A DNA stretch of 64,000 bases from Massilia alkalitolerans DSM 17462 (GCF_000427785.1 NZ_ATYR01000013.1:89595-153594), one strand, 5' to 3'; numbered from the stretch's first letter, positions 16,817 through 25,793 are shown. Notes: generated by a model not told the origin, from the sequence alone. Numbers and translations are program-made.

Positions 16817-18226
16817 ATGTCATTTTCTACTCTCGGTTTGTCCGATGCGATCGTTCGCGCGGTAACTGAACAAGGCTACACCTCGCCGACCCCGATCCAG
16901 GCCCAGGCGATCCCCGCCGTCCTGAACGGCGGCGACCTGCTGGCCGGCGCCCAGACCGGTACCGGCAAGACCGCCGGCTTCACCCTGCCGATCCTGCAAC
17001 GCCTGTCGACCGATGCGGTCGGCAGCGCACTGAAGAGCAAGACTGCCCCGCGCGCCATCCGCGCCCTGGTGCTGACCCCGACCCGCGAGCTCGCGGCCCA
17101 GGTCGAGGAAAGCGTGCGCCTGTACGGCAAGTACACCAACCTGAACTCGGCCGTGATCTTCGGCGGCGTCGGCATCAACCCGCAGATCAAGCTGCTCAAG
17201 CACGGCGTCGACGTGCTGGTAGCCACCCCGGGCCGCCTGCTCGACCACGCCGGCCAGCGCACCGTCGACCTGTCCAAGATCGAGATCCTGATCCTGGACG
17301 AAGCCGACCGCATGCTCGACATGGGCTTCATCCACGACATCAAGAAAGTGCTGGCCCTGCTGCCGGCGAAGCGCCAGAACCTGCTGTTCTCGGCCACCTT
17401 CTCGGATGACATCAAGGCCCTGGCCGACAAGCTGCTGAACAACCCGCAGTCGATCGAGGTCGCACGCCGCAACTCGACCGTGGAAGTGATCGCGCAAAAG
17501 ATCCACCCGGTCGACCGCGACAAGAAGCACCCGATGCTGGCCCACCTGATCAAGGAAAACAGCTGGAACCAGGTGCTGGTGTTCACCCGCACCAAGCACG
17601 GCGCCAACAAGCTGGTGGAGCAGCTGGGCCGCGACGGCATCGGCGCGATGGCCATCCACGGCAACAAGAGCCAGTCGGCGCGCACCAAGGCGCTGGCCGA
17701 GTTCAAGGACGGCAGCCTGCAGGTGCTGGTGGCGACCGACATCGCGGCGCGCGGCATCGACATCGACCAGCTGCCGCACGTGGTGAACTACGACCTGCCG
17801 AACGTGCCGGAAGACTACGTGCACCGGATCGGCCGTACCGGCCGTGCCGGCGCGACCGGCGAAGCGGTGTCGCTGGTGTGCGTGGACGAGCACCAGATGC
17901 TGAAGGACATCGAGAAGCTGATCAAGCAGACCCTGCCCCGCCACGTGATTCCGGGCTTCGAGCCGGACCTGAACGCCAAGGCGCAGCCGATCCAGCTGCG
18001 CAGCGGCGCGCCGGGCCATGCCAACCGTGGCGGCCGTCCTGGCGGCAACCGCAGCGGCCAGGGCCAGCCGCGCAGTGCCGGCGCCAGTGCCGGAAGCGGT
18101 GGCGGTGGCGGCAACGGCGGCCGTCCGGCAGGCAGCCGCCCCGCGGGTGCCAACGGCGGCAACCGCAACGGCAGCAGTGCCAGCCGCGGCCCCCGCACCG
18201 GTTCCGCACCGCGCCGCGAGCGCTGA
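16817..18226 (+). CDS. DEAD-box RNA helicase, RhlE type
   Basis: ATP-dependent RNA helicase of 469 residues. All core motifs are visible: the Q motif region ([13 protein letters not shown]), [28 protein letters not shown] ([13 protein letters not shown]), [24 protein letters not shown] and [10 protein letters not shown]. After about residue 385 comes a low-complexity Gly/Arg/Ser/Asn-rich tail that should be disordered and bind RNA. The start [13 protein letters not shown] is the family N-terminus. It has its own promoter and a long structured leader, which suggests post-transcriptional control such as a cold or RNA-decay response. A strong terminator follows. Confidence 0.93.
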   Translation: MSFSTLGLSDAIVRAVTEQGYTSPTPIQAQAIPAVLNGGDLLAGAQTGTGKTAGFTLPILQRLSTDAVGSALKSKTAPRAIRALVLTPTRELAAQVEESVRLYGKYTNLNSAVIFGGVGINPQIKLLKHGVDVLVATPGRLLDHAGQRTVDLSKIEILILDEADRMLDMGFIHDIKKVLALLPAKRQNLLFSATFSDDIKALADKLLNNPQSIEVARRNSTVEVIAQKIHPVDRDKKHPMLAHLIKENSWNQVLVFTRTKHGANKLVEQLGRDGIGAMAIHGNKSQSARTKALAEFKDGSLQVLVATDIAARGIDIDQLPHVVNYDLPNVPEDYVHRIGRTGRAGATGEAVSLVCVDEHQMLKDIEKLIKQTLPRHVIPGFEPDLNAKAQPIQLRSGAPGHANRGGRPGGNRSGQGQPRSAGASAGSGGGGGNGGRPAGSRPAGANGGNRNGSSASRGPRTGSAPRRER

Positions 18227-18268
18227 TCGCACGGGCAGCCAGCGCTGCCCTGCCCGTTTCGCATGAAG

Positions 18269-18301
18269 GCCGGCGTCGACGACATCGACGCCGGCTTTTT
18301 T
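18269..18301 (+). terminator. Rho-independent terminator of the helicase gene
   Basis: Perfect 11-base stem GCCGGCGTCGA / TCGACGCCGGC with a 5-base loop, followed by six T residues. Confidence 0.9.
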
Positions 18302-18319
18302 CTCGCCCTTTCGTGATAC

Positions 18320-18375
18320 TTGATTACTCAGGTACTTGCCAAGTGTCGCAGGCGGGTATATATTTGAGTAATCAA
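18320..18375 (+). promoter_or_regulatory. Promoter enclosed by an 11-bp inverted repeat (likely MarR operator)
   Basis: TTGATTACTCA (18320-18330) and its exact inverse TGAGTAATCAA (18365-18375) flank a sigma-70 promoter: -35 TTGCCA (18336-18341), 17-base spacer, -10 TATATT (18359-18364). A second small palindrome, ACTTGCCAAGT, covers the -35 (18334-18344). The geometry suits autoregulation by the MarR protein encoded 26 bases downstream. Confidence 0.65.
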
Positions 18376-18401
18376 CTTTATCTCAACAATTGGACACTGC
18401 C

Positions 18402-18869
18402 ATGACCGACACCAACGACGCTCCCGATACCGCCGCCCCCCTCGACAGCCCCACCAGCGAGTTCTGCCTGCGCATGGCACGGGCCTGGGCGGCCCTGTCG
18501 CGGCGCCTCGACAGTTCGCTCGGCAGCCTGCACGGCATCAGTTTTGCCGACTACCAGTTGCTGCTGAACCTGCAGCGCGCCCCGGGCGGGCGGCTGCGCC
18601 GGGTCGACCTGGCCGAGAAGCTGGGCCTGACGGCGTCCGGCGTGACCCGCTCGCTGCTGCCGCTGGAAAAAATTGGCCTGGTCGGGCGCCAGAGCGACCC
18701 GCGCGATGCCCGCGTCGGCTACGCCATCATCACGCCCACCGGCAGCGAGCTGGTGCTCAATGCCAGCCTGGTGGTGCACAACGTCAGCCGCATGCTGCTC
18801 GGTGCGACCTCGCGTGAGCAGATCGAGTCGACTTCGACCCTGCTGGCGGAGCTGGGCGGTAGTCAGTAA
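18402..18869 (+). CDS. MarR-family transcriptional regulator
   Basis: Winged-helix regulator of 155 residues. The recognition region reads RVDLAEKLGLTASGVTRSLLPLEKIGLVGR (about 65-95), followed by the wing with SDPRDARVGYAIITPTG. N- and C-terminal helices form the usual dimer interface. The ATG used here lies 12 bases after an in-frame TTG. It is preceded by a promoter set between the arms of an 11-bp inverted repeat, which suggests it represses itself. Its inducer and other targets are unknown; the next gene, hyi, runs in the same direction 61 bases on. Confidence 0.9.
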   Translation: MTDTNDAPDTAAPLDSPTSEFCLRMARAWAALSRRLDSSLGSLHGISFADYQLLLNLQRAPGGRLRRVDLAEKLGLTASGVTRSLLPLEKIGLVGRQSDPRDARVGYAIITPTGSELVLNASLVVHNVSRMLLGATSREQIESTSTLLAELGGSQ

Positions 18870-18930
18870 GCCAGGAAGCATGGGGCCGAATCGGCTAGGA
18901 TAGCGGGATCGCCGCCATCCGACCTGCCGC

Positions 18931-19737
18931 ATGCCGAAATTCGCCGCTAACCTGAGCCTGCTGTTCAGCGAGCTCCCCTTCCTCGAGCGCTTTGCCGCCG
19001 CGCGCGCGGCCGGCTTCGATGCGGTCGAGTTCCTGTTTCCGTATGCCTTCGAGGCCGAGCAGATCGCCGCGCGCCTGCAGCGCTACGGACTGGAACTGGT
19101 GCTGCACAACCTGCCGGCGGGCGACTGGGCCGCGGGCGAACGCGGCCTGGCCTGCGATCCGCGCCGCAGCGCGGAATTCCAGGACGGGGTCGGCCTGGCC
19201 CTCGACTATGCGCTCGAACTGGGCGTGCGCCGCCTGCACTGCCTGGCCGGCAGGCTGCCGCCGAACCTCGGCCATGAACGGGCCCACGCCGCCTACGTCG
19301 CCAACCTGCGCCATGCGGCGGCGCGCTGCCGGGAACACGGCATCACCCTCTTGATCGAGCCGATCAATGACCGCGACATGCCCTGCTATTTCCTCACCGG
19401 CACGCGCCAGGCGGCGGCGGTCATCGAGGAAGTCGGCGCCCCCAACCTGGGCCTGCAGTACGACATCTACCACATGCAGCGGATGGAAGGCGAGCTGGCG
19501 GAAACCATCCGCCGCTACTTCCCCCTGATCCGCCATGTCCAGCTGGCCGACGTGCCGGGCCGCCACCAGCCCGGCACCGGCGAGATCAATTTCCCCTTCC
19601 TGTTCGGCCTGCTGGACGAACTCGGCTACGAAGGATGGGTCGGCTGCGAATACCTGCCGCAGGGCGACACGCAGGCTTCACTCGCCTGGCTGCACGAAGA
19701 ACGCAAGCGTCATGCATCCTGGCTGGACAGGGCCTGA
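18931..19737 (+). CDS. hyi: Hydroxypyruvate isomerase
   Basis: TIM-barrel sugar isomerase of 268 residues that interconverts hydroxypyruvate and tartronate semialdehyde in glyoxylate metabolism. The N-terminus MPKFAANLSLLFSE and the segments VEFLFPYAFEAEQIAARL, LHNLPAGDWAAGERG, LIEPINDRDMPCYFL, QYDIYHMQRMEG and GCEYLPQGDT match the Hyi/OtnI family, including metal-binding Glu and Asp residues. The related 2-oxo-tetronate isomerase cannot be excluded. No glyoxylate carboligase or tartronate semialdehyde reductase lies nearby. Confidence 0.88.
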   Translation: MPKFAANLSLLFSELPFLERFAAARAAGFDAVEFLFPYAFEAEQIAARLQRYGLELVLHNLPAGDWAAGERGLACDPRRSAEFQDGVGLALDYALELGVRRLHCLAGRLPPNLGHERAHAAYVANLRHAAARCREHGITLLIEPINDRDMPCYFLTGTRQAAAVIEEVGAPNLGLQYDIYHMQRMEGELAETIRRYFPLIRHVQLADVPGRHQPGTGEINFPFLFGLLDELGYEGWVGCEYLPQGDTQASLAWLHEERKRHASWLDRA

Positions 19738-19781
19738 AGCTTCGGGCAGCATCGATGCTTTACCCGGCCAAAGGAGCCACG

Positions 19782-20147
19782 ATGATCCAGGGATTGCGCA
19801 CCGTAATTTACCCCGTCACCGATCTGACCGAGGCGAGCGCCTGGTATGAGCAGGTCCTCGGCAAGGCGCCCTACTTCAAGGAAGTCTTCTACGTCGGCTT
19901 CGAGGTGGGCGGCTTCGAGCTGGGCCTGATCCCCGACGGCCAGCCGGGCAGCGCCGGCGCCACCGCCTACTGGGGCAGCCAGGACATCGAGGCCGAGGTC
20001 GCGCGCCTGGCGGGCCTGGGTGCGGAAGTGGACGCGCCCGTGACCGACGTCGGTGGCGGCATCCGCGTCGCGACCGTGCGCGATCCCTACGGCAACCTGT
20101 TCGGCGTGATCCAGAACCCGCATTTCGACCGCAGCAAAGTCGAATAA
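19782..20147 (+). CDS. VOC-superfamily (glyoxalase-like) protein
   Basis: Single-domain vicinal-oxygen-chelate protein of 121 residues with the paired beta-alpha-beta-beta-beta fold. The N-terminal strand is LRTVIYPVTDLTEASAWYEQVLG, and the C-terminal half ends in VRDPYGNLFGVIQNP. Metal-ligand positions are incomplete, so the activity may be binding rather than catalysis. The start is fixed by AAGGAG upstream. It lies 44 bases after hyi and could be cotranscribed with it. Confidence 0.88.
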   Translation: MIQGLRTVIYPVTDLTEASAWYEQVLGKAPYFKEVFYVGFEVGGFELGLIPDGQPGSAGATAYWGSQDIEAEVARLAGLGAEVDAPVTDVGGGIRVATVRDPYGNLFGVIQNPHFDRSKVE

Positions 20148-20263
20148 GGCGTGCATACGTGCTTGTGTAAGCTCTGGCACTTGACCGCCAGCAAGACTTT
20201 GCCGCGCGGAGTTTGAAACAATGGGGACTTTCGGGCCGCTCCCCCAGGCCAGAAAGGATCCCC

Positions 20264-21133
20264 ATGTTGCGACAACTCTCGATCCGCCTGCTCGTCGTCC
20301 TTCCTGTCCTGTGCGGCCTGCTGCTGGGCGGCTGCGGGACAACCACCGGCGGCCCGGTCAGCCTGCAGGAAGTGCGCGAATTCGCCGATGCCTCCGCGCG
20401 GCTGGGCGGCTATGCCGAACTGGCGCGCCGCTACCGAGACACCTACGAGCGCGAACAACCCTACCTGTCCCCCGCCGCCGACAAGCTGGCGCGCGAGAAC
20501 GACGCCAAGCGCAAGGCGGTGCACGAGGACTTCATCGCTATCCAGAAGACCCTGGTGCTCTACATGCAGACCCTGAGCCTGCTCGCCGGCGATGCGCGCT
20601 ACGACCTGTCCGAGCGCATCGACGACCTCGGTAACGGCCTGAAAGCCAATGCCGAGTCCGGCCTGCAGCAGCGCCACATCACGGCCTACACCGGCCTGAC
20701 CCGCCTGCTGACGCGCGTGATCGCCTCCGGCTACCAGAACCGCAGCGTGGAAACCATGGTGCGCGACGGCGACGCCGACGTGCAGGTGCTGCTGGACGCC
20801 ATGATCTCGCTCACCCGCCTCTACTACAAGACCAACGAGAATGAGAAGAAGACGATCCTCGGCATCTTCGATGTCGAGATCCCATTTTCGACGCGCAACT
20901 CGGATCGCATGCTGGTGACGCTCGCCAAGGTGCACTACCTGAACAAGGCCACCGAATACAAGCTGGTAGACCGCCGCTACGAGCTGGCCCTGCAGGGCCT
21001 GACCAAGGTGGCCCTCGGGCACCAGAAAATGCGCGAGAACCTCGGCAAGCTGTCGGACGCGGAAATCCGGCGCCTGCTGGCCAACTACGGACGCGACCTG
21101 CGCACCATCCGCGACGGGCTGTCCGGCGACTGA
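20264..21133 (+). CDS. Putative lipoprotein of unknown function
   Basis: Predicted lipoprotein of 289 residues. The signal peptide ends in the lipobox LLGGC (cysteine near residue 24), so it should be anchored in the outer or inner membrane facing the periplasm. The mature part is almost wholly helical with many charged residues and no recognised catalytic motif. AAAGGA upstream supports the start. The next gene begins 28 bases downstream with a strong ribosome site, so the two probably form an operon. I do not recognise the family. Confidence 0.8.
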   Translation: MLRQLSIRLLVVLPVLCGLLLGGCGTTTGGPVSLQEVREFADASARLGGYAELARRYRDTYEREQPYLSPAADKLARENDAKRKAVHEDFIAIQKTLVLYMQTLSLLAGDARYDLSERIDDLGNGLKANAESGLQQRHITAYTGLTRLLTRVIASGYQNRSVETMVRDGDADVQVLLDAMISLTRLYYKTNENEKKTILGIFDVEIPFSTRNSDRMLVTLAKVHYLNKATEYKLVDRRYELALQGLTKVALGHQKMRENLGKLSDAEIRRLLANYGRDLRTIRDGLSGD

Positions 21134-21161
21134 GAACCTATCGCGGTAAACAGGAGGACAC

Positions 21162-21767
21162 ATGGCTACCACCCCGACCCGTTCCGGCAGCGCATCCGCC
21201 GACCTTGCGTCCCCGGCCGAGGCCGACGTCGATGCCGCCGCCGTCCTCGACGCGGCGGATGCCGCGGCGCCGGCCGGACCGGCCGCCAAGGCCCCGGGCG
21301 CCACCGCTGGCCCCGCCCTGTCCAGCACCGAGAAGATCGTCGAGCTGGCCGACCACCTGTCGGCCTGCGCCGACCAGCTGCACGAGCGCGTGATGAAGGA
21401 GATCCGCAGCTATGCCGGCGGTCCGGTGCCCGAACACGTGCAGGACAAGGCCCGCGCCCTGTTCGAGGACGAAGTGCTGCTGCGCCAGCGCGCCAACGGC
21501 CTGCACGCCGACGCCGCCACCCTCATCGTCAAGGGCCTGGGCAAGCAGCAGGCCCAGCTCGTCAAGCTGACCGCCGACGCCGCCGAGAAGATCCGCAAGA
21601 TCGGCGCCATCGGCGAGGCGACCGGCCTGGTGGGCGGCCTGCTGGCCCTGGCCGGCGCCGCCGCGACCGGCCAGCCGGCACTGATCCTGGCCGCCGTCGA
21701 CAAGATCGACAAGCACGGCAAGGCCCTCAATGCGCTCAAGCCGAAGCCTCCGGCCAAGGCAGGCTGA
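21162..21767 (+). CDS. Hypothetical helical protein with Ala/Pro-rich N-terminus
   Basis: Protein of 201 residues I cannot assign. Residues 1-55 are Ala/Ser/Asp/Pro-rich and probably disordered. A helical middle part contains two cysteine/histidine-containing segments (HLSACADQLHERV, then EHVQDKARALFEDE). Near 155-180 there is a glycine/alanine-rich hydrophobic stretch (ATGLVGGLLALAGAAATGQPA) that could insert in a membrane. No signal peptide is seen. AGGAGG precedes the start, and it follows the lipoprotein gene by 28 bases, suggesting a joint role. Confidence 0.75.
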   Translation: MATTPTRSGSASADLASPAEADVDAAAVLDAADAAAPAGPAAKAPGATAGPALSSTEKIVELADHLSACADQLHERVMKEIRSYAGGPVPEHVQDKARALFEDEVLLRQRANGLHADAATLIVKGLGKQQAQLVKLTADAAEKIRKIGAIGEATGLVGGLLALAGAAATGQPALILAAVDKIDKHGKALNALKPKPPAKAG

Positions 21768-21802
21768 GTCCGGCACGAAGATGCGCCGCCTTGCGGCCGC
21801 CG

Positions 21803-22546
21803 TCAGCACATGTGCTGCCCGCCATTGATCGCCAGGTTGGCGCCGGTGACGAAACCCGCCGCGTCCGACACCAGCCAGGACACCATGGCCGCCACTTCGC
21901 CGGGCTGGCCCAGGCGTCCGACCGGGATCTGCGGCAGGATGCGTTCGTGCAGCACCTGGGGCGACACGTCGTGCGTCGAGCGGGTGTCGAGGTAGCCCGG
22001 CGACACGGTGTTGACCGTGACGCCGTGGCGCCCCGACTCCAGCGCCAGCGCCTTGGTCAGGCCGTGCAGGCCGGCCTTTGCGGCTGCGTAATTGGCCTGG
22101 TTCAGCGCTCCCTGCTGCCCGGTAACGGAGCCGATGTTGACGATGCGTCCCCAGCGCTGCGCGACCATCGTGTCGATCGTATGGCGCGCCATGTTGAAGG
22201 CGCCGTCGAGGTTGACGCCCATGACCGCATGCCAGTCGTCCAGGCCCATCCTGCACATGCTGCGGTCGCGCGCCAGGCCGGCATTATTGACGAGCACGTC
22301 GATGCGGCCGGTGTGCCCGAGCAGGCGCTGGACGGCGCGGCCCGCGCACTCGAAGTCTGCCACGTCGGCCTCGAGCGCGATGAATTCCATGCCGTCGCGG
22401 CGGTGGCTGGCCAGCCATTCGCGACCATGGTGGTTCGATGGCGAAAAGGTGGCGGCGACGGTGAAACCGTCGAGATGCAGGCGGCGGCACAAGGCCGTGC
22501 CGAGTCCGCCCATGCCCCCGGTGACGAGGGCGACACGTTTGCTCAT
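21803..22546 (-). CDS. phaB: Acetoacetyl-CoA reductase (PhaB-like SDR)
   Basis: Short-chain dehydrogenase of 247 residues. It has the NADP site VTGGMGGLGTALC, the NNAG motif, the catalytic Ser in NIGSVTGQQGALNQANYAAAKAG with Tyr and Lys, and ends with INGGQHMC, the hallmark of PhaB acetoacetyl-CoA reductases. It should reduce acetoacetyl-CoA to (R)-3-hydroxybutyryl-CoA for polyhydroxybutyrate. There is no phaA or phaC beside it, although a phasin gene lies at 10.2 kb. The start follows an AAGGATCC-type site; ten upstream in-frame codons are probably untranslated. Confidence 0.87.
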   Translation of the reverse strand: MSKRVALVTGGMGGLGTALCRRLHLDGFTVAATFSPSNHHGREWLASHRRDGMEFIALEADVADFECAGRAVQRLLGHTGRIDVLVNNAGLARDRSMCRMGLDDWHAVMGVNLDGAFNMARHTIDTMVAQRWGRIVNIGSVTGQQGALNQANYAAAKAGLHGLTKALALESGRHGVTVNTVSPGYLDTRSTHDVSPQVLHERILPQIPVGRLGQPGEVAAMVSWLVSDAAGFVTGANLAINGGQHMC

Positions 22547-22679
22547 GAAGGATCCCTTGGACTTGGTATACGGCATCCTTCAAGGACAAGCCTGGCGGGA
22601 CTGTCCCGGGATGCGATCTACAGAGTGTAGGGAAGCGGCTTCCGAGCCTTGTTGACCAAGATCAAGGCAAGACCGAAGC

Positions 22680-23237
22680 TCAAGCGACGAGCTCGGGGCG
22701 GCTGTCCGGATCGAAATCGGCCCAGTCGCCGTCGACGATGTTGCCCTCGGCGCGCTCGATGTGGTGGGCGCCGAGCTGGCGCAGCACGTCGACCGCGCGG
22801 TCCGCCATGCCGGCATCGTCGAACGCGACCGCCACCAGCATGCCGGCTTCGCGCGGCGGCACCCGGTTCTCGCTGCTGCCCTCTTCCGATTCGCCGCGGT
22901 CCTTCATCTTGGAAAAGCTGAACAGCGAGCCGACGTGACCGCCGACCAGGCCGCCGACGACCGGGCCCAGCGGTCCGGTGACGGGTGCGGTGGCGGCGCC
23001 GATCACCGCGCCGACCGCGCCGCCGGTGGCGACACCCTTGACGACGCCTTCCGGCGTTTCCTTGGCGCCGGGAGACTGCAGATGATCGCCCCCGATCGGG
23101 GTCTGGTCGTGCTGGCCCGGCTGGCTCAGGTAGAACCCGCTGATGCGGCCATTGTCGAAACCTGCGTCGGCCAGTGCGCGGCGCGCGCGGTCGACTTCAT
23201 CCTGAAGCTGGAAACGCCCTGCAATAATGGTGGACAT
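22680..23237 (-). CDS. Glycine-zipper general-stress-like protein
   Basis: Protein of 185 residues without a signal peptide. The middle (about 65-110) is a glycine-zipper stretch, VVKGVATGGAVGAVIGAATAP and following, that could insert in or coat a membrane. The N-terminus (FQLQDEVDRARRALADAGF) and C-terminus (MLVAVAFDDAGMADRAVDVLRQLGAHHIERA) each look like half of a small alpha/beta fold, as in stress proteins that bind flavin or membrane partners. AGGAG lies upstream. No specific function can be given. Confidence 0.78.
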   Translation of the reverse strand: MSTIIAGRFQLQDEVDRARRALADAGFDNGRISGFYLSQPGQHDQTPIGGDHLQSPGAKETPEGVVKGVATGGAVGAVIGAATAPVTGPLGPVVGGLVGGHVGSLFSFSKMKDRGESEEGSSENRVPPREAGMLVAVAFDDAGMADRAVDVLRQLGAHHIERAEGNIVDGDWADFDPDSRPELVA

Positions 23238-23326
23238 GACGATTTCTCCTGGATCGTTGGTAGCTCAACTATGCCCGCCGCGCCTGTCTTGCTCTGTACG
23301 GGGCCGCACGCAGCCCAGGCGCACGC

Positions 23327-24214
23327 CTAGCGCCATTGGCCGTAGACGAGGCCATGCTGGAACGGATCGTCGAACACCGGCTGCGGTTCGGCCACCCAGT
23401 CGCGCGGATCGACGCGGAAATACTTCATGAATTCCTCGTACAGGTCCGGGTGGCGCGCGGACAGTTCCCATGGCTGCTCGAAGAAGCTTTCGGTCGCCAC
23501 CGCGAAGAACTCGGCCGGACTGCTGGCGCCGTAATGGTCGAGCACGCCGCGCTGCCCCCACATCGCATCGCGCCGCAAGGCCGCATAGTTGCGCGACAGG
23601 ACCTCGGACCAGCTGCGGTAGCGCTCGGTGCTGCCCAGGTAGGGCGCGCCGTTGGTGCTGCCCGATTCGCTGTCGAGCTGGTGGGCGAACTCGTGCAGGA
23701 CGACGTTATGATCAGGGGATTCTTCGGCCCCGGCGCGGCGCACATGGTCCCAGGACAGGATCACGCGGCCGTCGCCCCAGGATTCGCCCAGCAGGTCCTG
23801 GCGCTGCTCGGTGACGACGCCGGCGGCATCGACCTCGCGGCGCGGCACCAGGAAGGCGCCGGGATAGACCAGCACCGCATGCAGCGACGGGTACAGGTTT
23901 GCCGGGCTGGCGTCGCCGGTCCCTCCCAGCACCAGCATGCAGGCCTGGGCGGCGATGGTCACGCGCATCTCGTCCGTCACCTCGAGGCCGGCGCAGCCGA
24001 CGAAGGCTTTCTCGTGCAGGAATTGCTGGACCAGGCGCCGCAGGCGCCGCTGCTGCCCCTCGTCCATGCGGGCATACTGGGCCAGGTTGCGCTCGAGGAT
24101 GGCCACCAGCTCCGGCGCGAGCGGGCGCGCCAGTGCGCGGCGCAGGCGCAGCTTCGGCAGCAGCCATGCCGCCAGTAGTCCGGCCCCGATGAGGCCGGCA
24201 ATGATGCCTTCCAT
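23327..24214 (-). CDS. mtfA: MtfA-type zinc metallopeptidase (M90)
   Basis: Metallopeptidase of 295 residues. An N-terminal membrane segment (about 3-19) is followed by a soluble domain with the zinc motif HEFAHQLD and the downstream glutamate region PAEFFAVATESFF. MtfA in enterobacteria binds the repressor Mlc and cleaves peptides, linking it to glucose uptake control. E. coli MtfA is slightly shorter and lacks the clear membrane segment. It follows the peroxiredoxin-glutaredoxin gene by 1 base, so the two are certainly cotranscribed. Confidence 0.9.
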   Translation of the reverse strand: MEGIIAGLIGAGLLAAWLLPKLRLRRALARPLAPELVAILERNLAQYARMDEGQQRRLRRLVQQFLHEKAFVGCAGLEVTDEMRVTIAAQACMLVLGGTGDASPANLYPSLHAVLVYPGAFLVPRREVDAAGVVTEQRQDLLGESWGDGRVILSWDHVRRAGAEESPDHNVVLHEFAHQLDSESGSTNGAPYLGSTERYRSWSEVLSRNYAALRRDAMWGQRGVLDHYGASSPAEFFAVATESFFEQPWELSARHPDLYEEFMKYFRVDPRDWVAEPQPVFDDPFQHGLVYGQWR

Positions 24215-24215
24215 G

Positions 24216-24977
24216 TCAGGCTTCCCGCGAAGATGCAACCCAGGCCAGCACGTCCTCGGCACCGCCGATCAGCCTGCCGCCCACGAATACCTGCGGCCAG
24301 GTGAGGTGGCCGGTCAGGCCGCGCAGCACGCTCGTCGTGATCTTCTGGTCTTCCGAAATATCGGTGAACACGATGTCATTCTCGCGCAAGGCGGCCTTGG
24401 CACGCGCACAATGCGGGCAGCCGGGGCGCGAGAACATCACGACCGGCTCGGGAATCTTCGCGTTCGGGTTGATATAGCTCAGCATCGTATCGGCGTCCGA
24501 AACCTCGAAGGGGTCGCCTTCGCGCAGTGGCTCGATGAAGATTTTGTCGATTATGCCGTCCTTGACCAGCATCGCGTAGCGCCAGGAGCGCATGCCGAAA
24601 CCCAGGTCGCGCTTGTCGACCAACATGCCCATGCCCTCGGTGAAATCGCCGTTGCCGTCCGGGATCAGGGTGATGTTGCCGGCATCCTGCCCGGTCTTCC
24701 ACTGGTTCATCACGAAAGCATCGTTGACGGCGATGCAGACGATGTCGTCGACGCCGTTCTCACGCAGGGTCGGCGCCAGCTCGTTGTAGCGCGGCAGATG
24801 GGTCGAGGAACAGGTGGGCGTGAAGGCGCCGGGCAGCGAGAACACGACCACGGTCTTGCCCTTGAAGAGCTCGTCCGTGCTGATGTCCTGCCATTGGTCG
24901 TCGGGGCGCGCCTTGAAGCTCACGCGCGGGACCGGCCTGCCCTGCAGGGACTCCGCGGTCGGTAAAGTGCTTGGCAT
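24216..24977 (-). CDS. Peroxiredoxin-glutaredoxin hybrid (Prx5-Grx)
   Basis: Fusion enzyme of 253 residues that reduces peroxides with glutathione. Residues 1-165 are a Prx5-type peroxiredoxin with the peroxidatic cysteine in PGAFTPTCSSTHLP and the conserved arginine in FGMRSWRYAML. Residues 175-250 are a glutaredoxin with CPHC and the cis-proline region TWPQVFVGGRLIGG. The fusion lets one chain both reduce peroxide and recycle itself. It is followed within 1 base by the MtfA-type peptidase gene. No OxyR gene or obvious OxyR site was found beside it. Confidence 0.93.
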   Translation of the reverse strand: MPSTLPTAESLQGRPVPRVSFKARPDDQWQDISTDELFKGKTVVVFSLPGAFTPTCSSTHLPRYNELAPTLRENGVDDIVCIAVNDAFVMNQWKTGQDAGNITLIPDGNGDFTEGMGMLVDKRDLGFGMRSWRYAMLVKDGIIDKIFIEPLREGDPFEVSDADTMLSYINPNAKIPEPVVMFSRPGCPHCARAKAALRENDIVFTDISEDQKITTSVLRGLTGHLTWPQVFVGGRLIGGAEDVLAWVASSREA

Positions 24978-25078
24978 CGGTCTTCCTTTCCTTGTGGCGG
25001 CAGCGCGGCCGCGATGGGAGGGAAGTAGGGATTATTGACCGGATTTCAACACGCCGTCATCAAAAATTGTTCGTTTGA

Positions 25079-25107
25079 AAAACAAAAAGCCGCGCAATGC
25101 GCGGCTT
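25079..25107 (-). terminator. Rho-independent terminator (leftward)
   Basis: Stem AAGCCGCGC / GCGCGGCTT with a 3-base loop (25087-25107). Read on the minus strand it is followed by TTTTTGTTTTT-like sequence. It terminates the winged-helix gene ending at 25179 and separates it from the peroxiredoxin gene. Confidence 0.85.
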
Positions 25108-25178
25108 GAATGACGACAGCGATCGTCTGGACCGGCGGCTGCCGCGGGTCTCTACCGCGGCCGGCCGGGAGCGCTTAT

Positions 25179-25793
25179 TTAAGCGCGTTCCTTGGCGGTC
25201 TGGCTCGGGGCCGGGCCGAACAGGGCTGCCACCAGCGGATCGCGGGTGACCGGGCTGCGGTTCACGCGGATCGCGTAGTGGGTGTCGTCCGCCAGGATGT
25301 GGAAGTGGCGGCCGCTGCCGGCCATGTTCTGCTCGCGCAGGCCCGGACGCTCCTTGCGCGGGGCGGCGCCTTCACGCTTCGGCTGGCAGATCGCGGCCAG
25401 GAAGGCCTTGACGCGCTCCTGGTCCGGGCAGATCTGGTACACGGCCTTGCCCAGGTAGGTGGCGGTGCCTTCGATATAGCGTGCCAGCTCGATGACGCCG
25501 GCTTCGCGCAGGTCACGGATGTACTTGCGTGCGCCCGACGGCGAGAATTTCAGGAACCATGCGATTTCGTCGGCCAGCATTTCATGGGTCGACAGTTCGT
25601 TGATCAGTTTCTGCATGTTTTCGATCCGGCGCTGCGTGGCCGAGGTCGAACGGACGCGTTCGATCGGCGCCAGCGAAATCGGCGCGCGCTCGGTTGGTTG
25701 CGGAGGGACGCGTTCGATCAGCGCAGAGTTGCTGGAAGTGTGCACCGCGCCGATGTCGCCTTGCACCGCGTTGTGATGGGTCGTTGCATGCAT
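25179..25793 (-). CDS. Putative winged-helix DNA-binding protein of unknown function
   Basis: Protein of 204 residues. The central part (about 55-115) reads as a winged helix: QRRIENMQKLINELSTHEML, ADEIAWFLKFSPSGARKYIRDLREAGVI, then a wing with ATYLGKAVYQI. The N-terminal 45 residues and the C-terminal 80 are low in structure and rich in polar and basic residues (GAAPRKERPGLREQ). No signal peptide or enzyme motif is present. It is a lone gene with its own terminator, divergent from the OmpA-type gene across a palindrome-rich region it might bind. Confidence 0.75.
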   Translation of the reverse strand: MHATTHHNAVQGDIGAVHTSSNSALIERVPPQPTERAPISLAPIERVRSTSATQRRIENMQKLINELSTHEMLADEIAWFLKFSPSGARKYIRDLREAGVIELARYIEGTATYLGKAVYQICPDQERVKAFLAAICQPKREGAAPRKERPGLREQNMAGSGRHFHILADDTHYAIRVNRSPVTRDPLVAALFGPAPSQTAKERA

